Assembly (NCBI GenBank): GCA_900554595.1
Contig: USHZ01000095.1
Span: forward strand, 1-7,694
DNA length: 7,694 bases
From: an uncultured Collinsella sp.
Lineage (GTDB): Bacteria > Actinomycetota > Coriobacteriia > Coriobacteriales > Coriobacteriaceae
Direction: 5' to 3'
Part shown: in pieces, positions 1-5,728 of the stretch
Layout of the letters: every line of letters starts with the position of its first letter
How positions within the stretch are numbered: the stretch's first letter is position 1
Program-made: the position numbers and the translations under genes
The notes under the pieces: model-generated
The model's input: only the letters and a program-made list of their open reading frames with translations
What the model was told of the DNA's origin: nothing
Database searches by the model: none

Positions 1-3000
1 CCTTTACCCTCACGCGCCGCATCGTCTATGCGCTCTCGCCCGAATCCGGTCCGTTCGTTGAGCATCTGGACCAGGTGCTCGCCATTACCTTTACCAAAGA
101 TGCCGCGGCCGAGATCCGTGACCGCGTGCGCCGCGCGCTCATCGACGAGGGCATGGACGAGGAAGCCCTGACCGTCGACGATGCGTGGATCTCGACCATT
201 CACGGCATGTGCTCGCGTATCCTGCGCGCACACGCGTTGGAGCTGGGCATCGACCCCGAGTTCACGGTGCTCACTGATACCGACGAGCTCATGGACCAGG
301 CTGTTGAGCATGTGCTGGCCCGCGCGACGGCACCCGATGCCGCCCCCGAGCTCGCGGCATCGCTCAAGGCCCTCTACGCCTGGTATCCCATGGCGGGCGA
401 GGGAGGCCCCTTTGGCGCCGGCACCACCATCAAAGGCCTGGTGCGCGAGCTGCTGGAGCTGTCGAGCCAGCTGCCGGGCGGTATGGACGACGTGCGCGTG
501 GCGCGCGGCCAGGCCGATACCTCGGCACTCGCCGATGCCTATCGATCGGCGTTGGGTGCAAGCAAGGCGGCGACCGAGAAGGCGCAGGTTGCACTCGACG
601 CCATCGATGCGTTCGAGGCGAGCGGCAAGACCATGGCCGATGCGGCGCGACTCATGATGTCGTGCGCCATGCCGCGGGCGAGCAAGGCGTTCCCCAAGGA
701 GCAGGTCGAGCTGCTCAAGGCGGAGGCTGCCGATGCGTTTATCAATATCGTGCTGGCCTGCGGTGGCCCCGCGCTCGATGCACTGGTGGGCTTGGCCCGC
801 TCTGTAGAGGCCGAGTATCGCGCACTGAAGGCCGGCCAGTCCGCCCTCGATAATAACGACCTGCTGCGCATGGCTTACGAGGCATTGCGCGATTACCCTG
901 CCATTCGTGCTGCGTACGAGGGCCGCTTTAAGATGGTCATGATCGACGAGTTCCAGGATACCGACCAGATGCAGGTCGACCTGATAGGTTACCTGACCGG
1001 AGCGGGGGAGCGTGCGCTGTGTACCGTGGGCGATGCACAGCAGTCGATCTATCGCTTCCGCGGCGCCGAGGTCGAGGTGTTCCGTCGTCAGGAGCGCAAA
1101 GTGGGATCGACGACGGCGTCCGAGGCGACTGCCGTGGCCGACGCCCCTGCTGGCGAGCTCGTTAAACTCGTACGCAACTTCCGCAGCCACGACGAGGTGC
1201 TGCGCTATGTGGCCCGCGTCTTTGACGGAGAAGACGGCGGCTTGATGCAGGGCTTTTTGGACCTTGAGGCGAGCGACGGCCGCAAGGACACGCTGGTGGC
1301 GGATGCCTCGCGTCGCCAGGCCCTCTTTGTTGCCGGCGGCAGCACGCAGGAGCGCACACAGGCCAAGGCCCGCGCGATCGCGGAGCGGTTCCGCGCGCTT
1401 GCCGATGCCGGCCAGCCCCAGGGCGGCATGGTGCTGCTGCTGGGCCGTATGACCAACGCCGATGTCTATGCGCAGGCCTTCCGCGACCAGGGGCTCGACT
1501 GCGTCATCGCGGGCGGCTCGGTCTTTGCCCAAGCTGCCGAGGTGCAGACGGTGCGCGCCCTGGTTTGCGCACTCGCCAATCCGGCCGATACGGCGCAGGG
1601 CCTTATGCCGCTGCTGGCCTCGCCGATGTTTGCACTCGGCGCCCAGGAGTTCCTGGCGCTGGCGACCAAACTCGACGATCAGACGGGCGAGACGTCGCGC
1701 CGGAATATCGACGCGGGCATCATGAGCGATTTCGACGTGCCGGGCCTGCAGAATCTGCCGCTCGTGACGCGCGCCCGCGAGGTGCTGCGCTATGCGCTTC
1801 GTCGCGTGGGCCGCGATTCGTTCGCCTCCATCGCACGCAACGTGGTCAACGCTTCCGGCTGGTTTGTGCGTCTGGCACAGCGTGGCCCCGAGGGCAAGGC
1901 CGTCGCCGCCAACGTGCTCAAGGCGCTCGATGCCGTGGCTGAGGCTGAGGCCGAGTTCGGTAACTCGCCGCGTTCCATCGCGCTGGCCTTCGACCGCTTC
2001 CTGGCGGGCAAGGAAGCCCCGGGTGCCATCAACGAGGAGGGAGACGGCGCGGTGCGCATCATGACGGTGCACGCCTCCAAGGGTCTGGAATATCCGGTCG
2101 TGGCGGTCGCCGAGTGCTTTGGCGTGCGTAAGTCCTCGGGTGCGGCACAGATGGGTCGCGTCGAGGGCGGAGCGCAGGTCGTGGCGCTACCGGCACGCTT
2201 CGATGGCGTTAAACTCGCGGACGGCACGTTCGTAAAGGGCGATGACGTCAAAAAGCAGTTTGAGCATGCGTTTAAGGGCAAGGGCACGTCGTTGTGGCTG
2301 CCGCCGGAGCTCATGGAGGACGTCTGTGCGACGGGCTCTCCCGCCGAGGCATTTGCTCGCCTGCGCAACGACGACCTGCAGCTTTCGCTCGAGGAGCGGG
2401 CCCGCTTGCTCTATGTCGCCATGACGCGTGCGCGAGAGCTGGTCATTCTGGCGATGGATGCCGGCGTGAGCCGTGGCAAGGTGACGGCGCCGACCTTCGA
2501 CGTCGAGACCGATCTGACCTACGACGTGCTGCGTCGTATTCTGCCGACGGACGGCCTGGACATGCCGCAGCTCGATGCCGACCGCCTGGTGTTCGACAAC
2601 TCCCAGCCGGGTGACTACGAGCTTATTTCGCTCGCGGACTTTTCCTTTGGCGAGCAGACGTTTGAGGCCAACGCTTCACTGGATGCCGAGGGCAGGCTTG
2701 TCCGCGGCGATGCGGAGCCGGAGGGTGCCGGTGCAGATGACCGCGCCGCCGTTCCCGGTCCTGCCGACCCCGAGCCCGATGCGTTTGAGCTCGTGTATCC
2801 CCAGGCGGTGGGCGTGCGCATGGGCACCTGCCCGTATCCGGCGCGCGATTCGTACAGCTACTCGTCAATCGCGGCAGAGCTCCATGCCGAGTCCGAGGAC
2901 CGTGCCGCCGAGGCACACGTGCCCATGGACGAGGCCGGCGATGATGCGGAATCGGATGGTTCCGAGATGACGGATGCAGACGTGGCCGCCGTTGAGCCCG

Positions 3001-3539
3001 CCGGCAACCCCATGGCGTTGGGCTCGGCCTTCCACGCTGCCTGCCAGTGGCTGATCGAGATGGGTGCCGATGCGCTGCCCGCTGAGCGTGCCGATGCACT
3101 GGCGCGTCTGTGGCACCTGACGCCGGAGCAGCGCGAGCGCTTCGACGTTGCCCTGGACCGCTGGCTCAAGTCGGCGGTCCGTGCCGAGTTGCTTGCCTGG
3201 CCGTGCGTTCGCGCCGAGGTGCCGTTCTTTTCGCTGGGCTGCGAGGACGAGGACATCGCTCGCTACGGTGCATATGCCGAGGGCGCCATCGACGCTCTGG
3301 CGACGAACCCGGCGGATTCGTCACACGCGCTGGTCATCGACTACAAGACGGGCGGCACACCGGACGAGACGCCGGAACAGCTGCAGGAGAAGCACGCCCT
3401 GCAGGCGCGCGTCTACGCTGATGTTCTGCACAAGGCGGGCTTTGAGGCCGTGACCGTTAAGTTCGTCCGCGTGGAGCAGGCGAATCCAGCCATCTTCGTC
3501 GAACCCGCCGAACCTCAAGTAGTCACCTACAATCTCTAG
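1..3539 (+). CDS. addA: ATP-dependent helicase/nuclease subunit A (AddA-type), 5' truncated by window edge
   Basis: This is the catalytic subunit of an AddAB-type enzyme, which unwinds and trims double-strand DNA ends before recombination. The frame is open from base 3 (1178 codons, numbered here from Phe at 3-5) and ends at TAG 3537-3539. The first residues, FTLTRRIVYAL, normally follow the Walker A GSGKT, so only a short N-terminus is missing. UvrD/SF1 motifs run in order: Ia ITFTKDAAAEIRDRV (from 28), Ib TIHG (65), II IDEFQDTDQ (Asp315-Glu316), III VGDAQQSIYRFRGA (342), IV LVRNFRS (389), V VHASKGLEY (689), VI LLYVAMTRARE (802). An acidic, low-complexity linker (about 900-1005) leads to a RecB-like PD-(D/E)XK nuclease with His1011, Asp1097, Asp1113-Tyr-Lys1115 and Gln1134...Tyr1138, so both activities look intact. 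The length fits AddA of about 1200 residues. addB would be expected upstream, outside the window. A GTG at 75 lies inside motif Ia context and is not the true start. The alternative name is a generic UvrD-helicase domain protein. Confidence 0.93.
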   Translation, partial: FTLTRRIVYALSPESGPFVEHLDQVLAITFTKDAAAEIRDRVRRALIDEGMDEEALTVDDAWISTIHGMCSRILRAHALELGIDPEFTVLTDTDELMDQAVEHVLARATAPDAAPELAASLKALYAWYPMAGEGGPFGAGTTIKGLVRELLELSSQLPGGMDDVRVARGQADTSALADAYRSALGASKAATEKAQVALDAIDAFEASGKTMADAARLMMSCAMPRASKAFPKEQVELLKAEAADAFINIVLACGGPALDALVGLARSVEAEYRALKAGQSALDNNDLLRMAYEALRDYPAIRAAYEGRFKMVMIDEFQDTDQMQVDLIGYLTGAGERALCTVGDAQQSIYRFRGAEVEVFRRQERKVGSTTASEATAVADAPAGELVKLVRNFRSHDEVLRYVARVFDGEDGGLMQGFLDLEASDGRKDTLVADASRRQALFVAGGSTQERTQAKARAIAERFRALADAGQPQGGMVLLLGRMTNADVYAQAFRDQGLDCVIAGGSVFAQAAEVQTVRALVCALANPADTAQGLMPLLASPMFALGAQEFLALATKLDDQTGETSRRNIDAGIMSDFDVPGLQNLPLVTRAREVLRYALRRVGRDSFASIARNVVNASGWFVRLAQRGPEGKAVAANVLKALDAVAEAEAEFGNSPRSIALAFDRFLAGKEAPGAINEEGDGAVRIMTVHASKGLEYPVVAVAECFGVRKSSGAAQMGRVEGGAQVVALPARFDGVKLADGTFVKGDDVKKQFEHAFKGKGTSLWLPPELMEDVCATGSPAEAFARLRNDDLQLSLEERARLLYVAMTRARELVILAMDAGVSRGKVTAPTFDVETDLTYDVLRRILPTDGLDMPQLDADRLVFDNSQPGDYELISLADFSFGEQTFEANASLDAEGRLVRGDAEPEGAGADDRAAVPGPADPEPDAFELVYPQAVGVRMGTCPYPARDSYSYSSIAAELHAESEDRAAEAHVPMDEAGDDAESDGSEMTDADVAAVEPAGNPMALGSAFHAACQWLIEMGADALPAERADALARLWHLTPEQRERFDVALDRWLKSAVRAELLAWPCVRAEVPFFSLGCEDEDIARYGAYAEGAIDALATNPADSSHALVIDYKTGGTPDETPEQLQEKHALQARVYADVLHKAGFEAVTVKFVRVEQANPAIFVEPAEPQVVTYNL

Positions 3540-3551
3540 CCCTCAAATAAC

Positions 3552-3614
3552 TTGCGGTGGAATACGGACTGTTTTGGCCAAAAAAGCCGCCAAACAGTCC
3601 GCATTTCACCGCAA
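3552..3614. repeat. Long imperfect palindrome (hairpin) between addA and the DUF3284 gene
   Basis: The left arm (3552-3578) begins TTGCGGTGGAAT and the right arm (3589-3614) ends ATTTCACCGCAA. Folded, they give 25 pairs including one G-U, with one A-C mismatch (3564/3602), one bulged T (3575) and a 10-base loop (3579-3588, A-rich). It starts 13 bases after the addA stop. No T-run follows the right arm (next bases CGCATGGGAG), so it is not a classical intrinsic terminator, although it could slow transcription or protect an mRNA end. Its length and near-symmetry resemble dispersed intergenic palindromic elements (REP/MITE-like). No second copy was seen in this window. Confidence 0.85.
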
Positions 3615-3636
3615 CGCATGGGAGAGCCTGGGGCGG

Positions 3637-3642
3637 TACAAT
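3637..3642 (+). promoter_or_regulatory. Possible -10 box (TACAAT) for the DUF3284 gene
   Basis: TACAAT matches the sigma-70-type -10 consensus at 5 of 6 positions, sits 33 bases before the ATG, and is preceded by GG as in the GGTAAAAT box before dnaE. No convincing -35 hexamer is visible at 16-18 bases upstream. The preceding hairpin separates this gene from addA, which supports independent transcription. Confidence 0.4.
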
Positions 3643-3664
3643 GGCTCGAACGGTTCAAACGAAT

Positions 3665-3670
3665 AAGGAG
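3665..3670 (+). promoter_or_regulatory. Strong Shine-Dalgarno (AAGGAG) of the DUF3284 gene
   Basis: AAGGAG lies five bases before ATG 3676 and fixes that start. It is the best ribosome binding site in the window. Confidence 0.8.
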
Positions 3671-3675
3671 CCATC

Positions 3676-4185
3676 ATGCAGCTCGCCAAAACGCTTAAGG
3701 TGACGCCGGAGGAGCTTTTTGACGCTCTGGCGGGGTCCATCATGCAGGATATCGAGAACGCCACGGGCAAGCGTCCCAGCCGCAACAAGCTCAACGGCTA
3801 TAAGTACGAGAAGCGCGCCCAGTCCGCAAAAGGCAAGGCCAAGGGCATGGCGATCAAGGTTAAAATCAAGCACTTTGACTACCCGTGTCTCTATGAGGTC
3901 CGTTTTCAGTATGCGGCGGGCATCAATACTATGCGCTATGAGGCTGCACCTGCTGGCGATGGTGCCTGCGAGCTCACCTATACCGAGGATTTTCAGGGTG
4001 TGGGTGGCAACACGTCTGGCACGCGCGGCAAGCTCGGCCTCTTCTTCTATGAGCGCAAGCTCAAGAGCCACGCCAACCAGACGATTGATCAAATCGTCAA
4101 ATACATCGAGGGTGAGCGCCGCGTAAAGGCTAATCCCGCCTTCGCCGATGATACTGCCGAAAACGCTTCGGATGTATTCCATTGA
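3676..4185 (+). CDS. DUF3284 domain-containing protein
   Basis: This is a 169-residue soluble protein of unknown function, with no signal peptide or membrane segment. The pattern fits DUF3284 as I remember the family: an opening hydrophobic strand (MQLAKTLKV), then ELFDALAGSIMQDIENATGK (residues 13-32), then a Gly-Tyr-x-Tyr-x-Lys segment (NGYKYEKR, 39-46), a Lys-rich strand region, a core strand pair (YEVRFQYA, INTMRYEA), an acidic Cys/Glu-rich strand (CELTYTEDFQG) and a C-terminal amphipathic helix (FFYERKLKSHANQTIDQIVKYI). Such an alpha/beta arrangement would suit an SRPBCC-like pocket fold, which is inference. The last 20 or so residues, after GERR, look like an unstructured tail. The start is set by AAGGAG. 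It has its own promoter-like box and lies 136 bases after addA. Base composition is intermediate (47% and 62% GC in two lines counted). No ligand or partner can be named. Confidence 0.75.
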   Translation: MQLAKTLKVTPEELFDALAGSIMQDIENATGKRPSRNKLNGYKYEKRAQSAKGKAKGMAIKVKIKHFDYPCLYEVRFQYAAGINTMRYEAAPAGDGACELTYTEDFQGVGGNTSGTRGKLGLFFYERKLKSHANQTIDQIVKYIEGERRVKANPAFADDTAENASDVFH

Positions 4186-4210
4186 TACCCTGTGCAAAAG
4201 CTTTACCGCT

Positions 4211-4282
4211 CTTCACATCAACTGTGAACACTTCAGGCTTCGAGTCAGTAGCGAGCGGCCCGACAAAAGTAGTTGATGGAAG
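4211..4282 (+). promoter_or_regulatory. Candidate leader switch sequestering the MFS Shine-Dalgarno
   Basis: Bases 4211-4223 (CTTCACATCAACT) can pair with 4271-4282 (AGTTGATGGAAG), giving 12 pairs with only A4215 bulged, and two G-U pairs could extend it inward. The right strand contains GGAAG (4278-4282), the only Shine-Dalgarno-like sequence before ATG 4289, with six bases of spacing. The left strand also forms a competing small hairpin (4212-4228). The two folds cannot coexist, as expected for a translational attenuator. No ribosome-bound leader peptide with its own Shine-Dalgarno was found. An 11-codon GTG frame (4192-4227) ends inside the small hairpin but has no Shine-Dalgarno. Function is inference. 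Confidence 0.4.
4212..4228. promoter_or_regulatory. Perfect inverted repeat TTCACA-N5-TGTGAA
   Basis: Two perfect 6-base half-sites are separated by TCAAC. As DNA, this is the size and symmetry of a dimeric repressor operator. As RNA, it is a 6-bp hairpin with a five-base loop that competes with the Shine-Dalgarno-covering stem. No regulator gene is present in the window, so either reading is open. Confidence 0.45.
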
Positions 4283-4288
4283 TGCCAA

Positions 4289-5488
4289 ATGAATAAGAAT
4301 GCCGCTACGCAACTGCACATCTATTCCGCCTTTTTCGTTCTCGCGGGATTTGTTTTAAATCGGGGAGTGTTTCTACTTTTCCTTGCGGAGAAAGGAATGT
4401 CTGTCACGGAAATCGCGCTTTATCAAGCCCTGTTTAACATTACAACGGTCGTCCTCGAGCTGCCAACAGGGCTGATAGGCGATTTCTTTGGAAAGAAGTT
4501 TTCGATTCAAGTGGGCGTGCTGCTGCTTTTCTTCCATACGGCTGGCATGCTGTTGCTCTCAGGTCCCTTTCTTGTCGTGCTTTCCCTTGTTGAGGCACTC
4601 GCCTACTCCCTTCAATCGGGATCCGAACAAGCACTTTTATATGAAATTGCCCGGAATGCCGGTCAAGGAGAGCGTTTCCTCACCATCAACGCTCGGCTGC
4701 TTGCCGCGCAATCAATCGCGACGGGAATGGCGATTGTGCTCGGATCTTTCATTGCCCAAGTATCTTGGAGCGCCCTCTACGTATGTGTCTCCGTTTTCTA
4801 TCTCCTGCAGCTTTTCCTTCTGTATCCCATTGAGAGGACGGAAGCGACCCGTTCTGAAAGCTCTGAAAAGGGAAGGTTTGACGCGGCCAAGATGTTCAGA
4901 CGCGAAACCTGGCGTGTTGGAGAATCCGCTTTTGCGGTATTGCTTCTTCTAATCGGCACAAGCATGCTCGATGGATTCTATGGGAGTTATTACAACTTGA
5001 ATCAGCTGGTATTCGACGCATTTGATGCTCCCGTCTCCATAATAGGAATCTTTTTCGGTGCATCCTATGCAGTAAATGCGACGGCCTACATTGCAGCAGA
5101 TTTCTTCTCATTGCGTTTCGGGAAAAGAAATACCATGCTCGGCTCGATGCTAATCGAGGCTGGCCTTTTCATGATTCTTCCGTGGTTCGCTTCAAATCCG
5201 CTGTGTTTGTTTGGCCTTAGCATGGTGCTTTGTTTTCTCCCAGAAGTGGTGTACATCACTTCGGAAAACTTAATCCAAGACGCGATAGCGGACGATCTCC
5301 GCGCGACGATCCTTTCCGTCGCGTCTCTGGTAAGGGCTCTCTTTTCTGCAGTGTTTTTCTCCATATTTGGACATGTGTTGGGGTTATATCCCATTCAGAT
5401 AGCGCTCGGTATTATTGGTGCAATCGCGATAGCAATTACCGCCGTTGTTTCATTAAAAATGGTTGGAATACAGGTCTCCAAGAATTGA
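4289..5488 (+). CDS. MFS transporter, 12 transmembrane segments, probable efflux type
   Basis: This is a 399-residue inner-membrane secondary transporter of the major facilitator superfamily. Hydrophobic segments lie at about 11-33, 42-60, 72-91, 93-112, 136-156, 158-179, 211-231, 247-270, 281-299, 304-326, 342-363 and 367-390, with a charged central loop at 181-209 dividing two six-helix halves. The loop between helices 2 and 3 carries an MFS motif A variant, ELPTGLIGDFFGKK (57-70), with Asp65 and Gly68-Lys-Lys. SGSEQALLYE (110-119) in helix 4 and NLIQDAIADDLRATILSV (327-344) before helix 11 are typical of drug-efflux-like members as I recall them. The substrate cannot be told from the sequence. 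The start follows GGAAG (4278-4282). Sampled lines are 42-48% GC and use TTA, ATA and AGA codons that are scarce in addA and dnaE, which suggests horizontal acquisition. It is 103 bases after the DUF3284 gene, so co-transcription is possible. Confidence 0.9.
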   Translation: MNKNAATQLHIYSAFFVLAGFVLNRGVFLLFLAEKGMSVTEIALYQALFNITTVVLELPTGLIGDFFGKKFSIQVGVLLLFFHTAGMLLLSGPFLVVLSLVEALAYSLQSGSEQALLYEIARNAGQGERFLTINARLLAAQSIATGMAIVLGSFIAQVSWSALYVCVSVFYLLQLFLLYPIERTEATRSESSEKGRFDAAKMFRRETWRVGESAFAVLLLLIGTSMLDGFYGSYYNLNQLVFDAFDAPVSIIGIFFGASYAVNATAYIAADFFSLRFGKRNTMLGSMLIEAGLFMILPWFASNPLCLFGLSMVLCFLPEVVYITSENLIQDAIADDLRATILSVASLVRALFSAVFFSIFGHVLGLYPIQIALGIIGAIAIAITAVVSLKMVGIQVSKN

Positions 5489-5621
5489 TATATCGATTGA
5501 CGAGCTATCCGAAGCGTCGAGCCTTCTTGATGGACATGACTATTCGTCACAAATCATTCCGCGCATCGCCGGGGTTCCAGTAATACTCGATATATCTGGA
5601 TGCCCTCATTCCCCTTTTTGA
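5463..5621 (+). other. Short open frame after the transporter; possible small gene or 3' gene remnant
   Basis: A 52-codon frame from TTG 5463 to TGA 5619-5621 overlaps the transporter's end in another phase. It has no good Shine-Dalgarno. After an acidic start (IDELSEASSLLDG) its C-terminal half reads IIPRIAGVPVILDISGCP, an alternation of hydrophobic strand, turn and Gly-Cys-Pro that looks more like folded protein than random translation. It could be the 3' end of a gene lost downstream of the transporter, or chance: an open run of this length is not statistically unusual. I do not recognise the family. Confidence 0.25.
5487..5596. repeat. 10-bp inverted repeat GATATATCGA / TCGATATATC
   Basis: Copies at 5487-5496 and 5587-5596 are perfect inverted repeats enclosing 90 bases, and their 8-base core GATATATC is itself a palindrome. 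The first copy begins on the last two bases of the transporter stop codon. They might be protein binding sites or scars of an insertion. Nothing else identifies a mobile element. Confidence 0.4.
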
Positions 5622-5631
5622 AGGTCCCAAA

Positions 5632-5689
5632 TTGACTACCCGTGTTGGTTTGGCTAGGTTCGGGTGCTGTCCGTGCCGTGGGGTAAAAT
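5632..5689 (+). promoter_or_regulatory. Promoter region of dnaE
   Basis: Two overlapping candidates are visible. TTGACT (5632-5637) has a 17-base spacer to TAGGTT (5655-5660), giving a good -35 with a weak -10. Further down, GGGTAAAAT contains the -10-like TAAAAT (5684-5689), matching the GGTACAAT placed before the DUF3284 gene, but has no clear -35. The second is nearer the gene, leaving a leader of roughly 35 bases. The base composition returns to high GC here, so this segment likely belongs to dnaE and not to the transporter segment. Confidence 0.4.
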
Positions 5690-5716
5690 CGTTCAGTCAG
5701 AACACGAACCCGCATC

Positions 5717-5720
5717 GGAG
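5717..5720 (+). promoter_or_regulatory. Shine-Dalgarno (GGAG) of dnaE
   Basis: GGAG lies eight bases before ATG 5729 and supports that start, which also gives the expected DnaE N-terminus with the HxH motif at residues 5-7. Confidence 0.65.
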
Positions 5721-5728
5721 CTCATCAC

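Larger units (their letters stand above)
4182..4292 (+). other. Short open frame bridging the DUF3284 stop and the MFS start (doubtful)
   Basis: A 36-codon frame opens at TTG 4182, overlapping the DUF3284 stop as TTGA, and ends at TGA 4290-4292, overlapping the transporter start as ATGA. Its end reads SGPTKVVDGSAK. There is no Shine-Dalgarno before the TTG, so expression would need reinitiation by ribosomes leaving the upstream gene. An open run this long occurs by chance fairly often. It is listed because translation through it would pass over the possible RNA switch at 4211-4282. Confidence 0.15.

Noticed and set aside
1790..2368. A 192-codon minus-strand frame inside addA
   Set aside because: It has a Ser/Ala/Pro/Arg-rich shadow composition opposite conserved helicase motif V.
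3552..3614. Intrinsic terminator of addA
   Set aside because: The stem is strong but no T-run follows it on the + strand, so it is described as a palindrome of unknown role.
3647..3657. GAAC-G-GTTC small dyad between the promoter box and Shine-Dalgarno of the DUF3284 gene
   Set aside because: Four-base arms are too short to separate from chance.
3655..4197. A 180-codon minus-strand frame opposite the DUF3284 gene
   Set aside because: The + strand frame has a strong Shine-Dalgarno and a recognisable family pattern; the minus-strand one is a shadow without a ribosome binding site.
4192..4227. An 11-codon leader peptide starting GTG and ending inside the small hairpin
   Set aside because: Its position is suggestive for attenuation, but there is no Shine-Dalgarno before the GTG.
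4130..4318. A 62-codon minus-strand frame through the transporter leader, with a stretch (FTVDVKSGKAFAQGI) that looks rather protein-like
   Set aside because: It overlaps two convincing + strand gene ends, ends in an Arg-rich shadow of the DUF3284 gene, and has no supporting Shine-Dalgarno; kept only as a curiosity.
5560..5600. tRNA-like GGGGTTCCAG segment
   Set aside because: No acceptor, D-arm or anticodon stem can be built around it.
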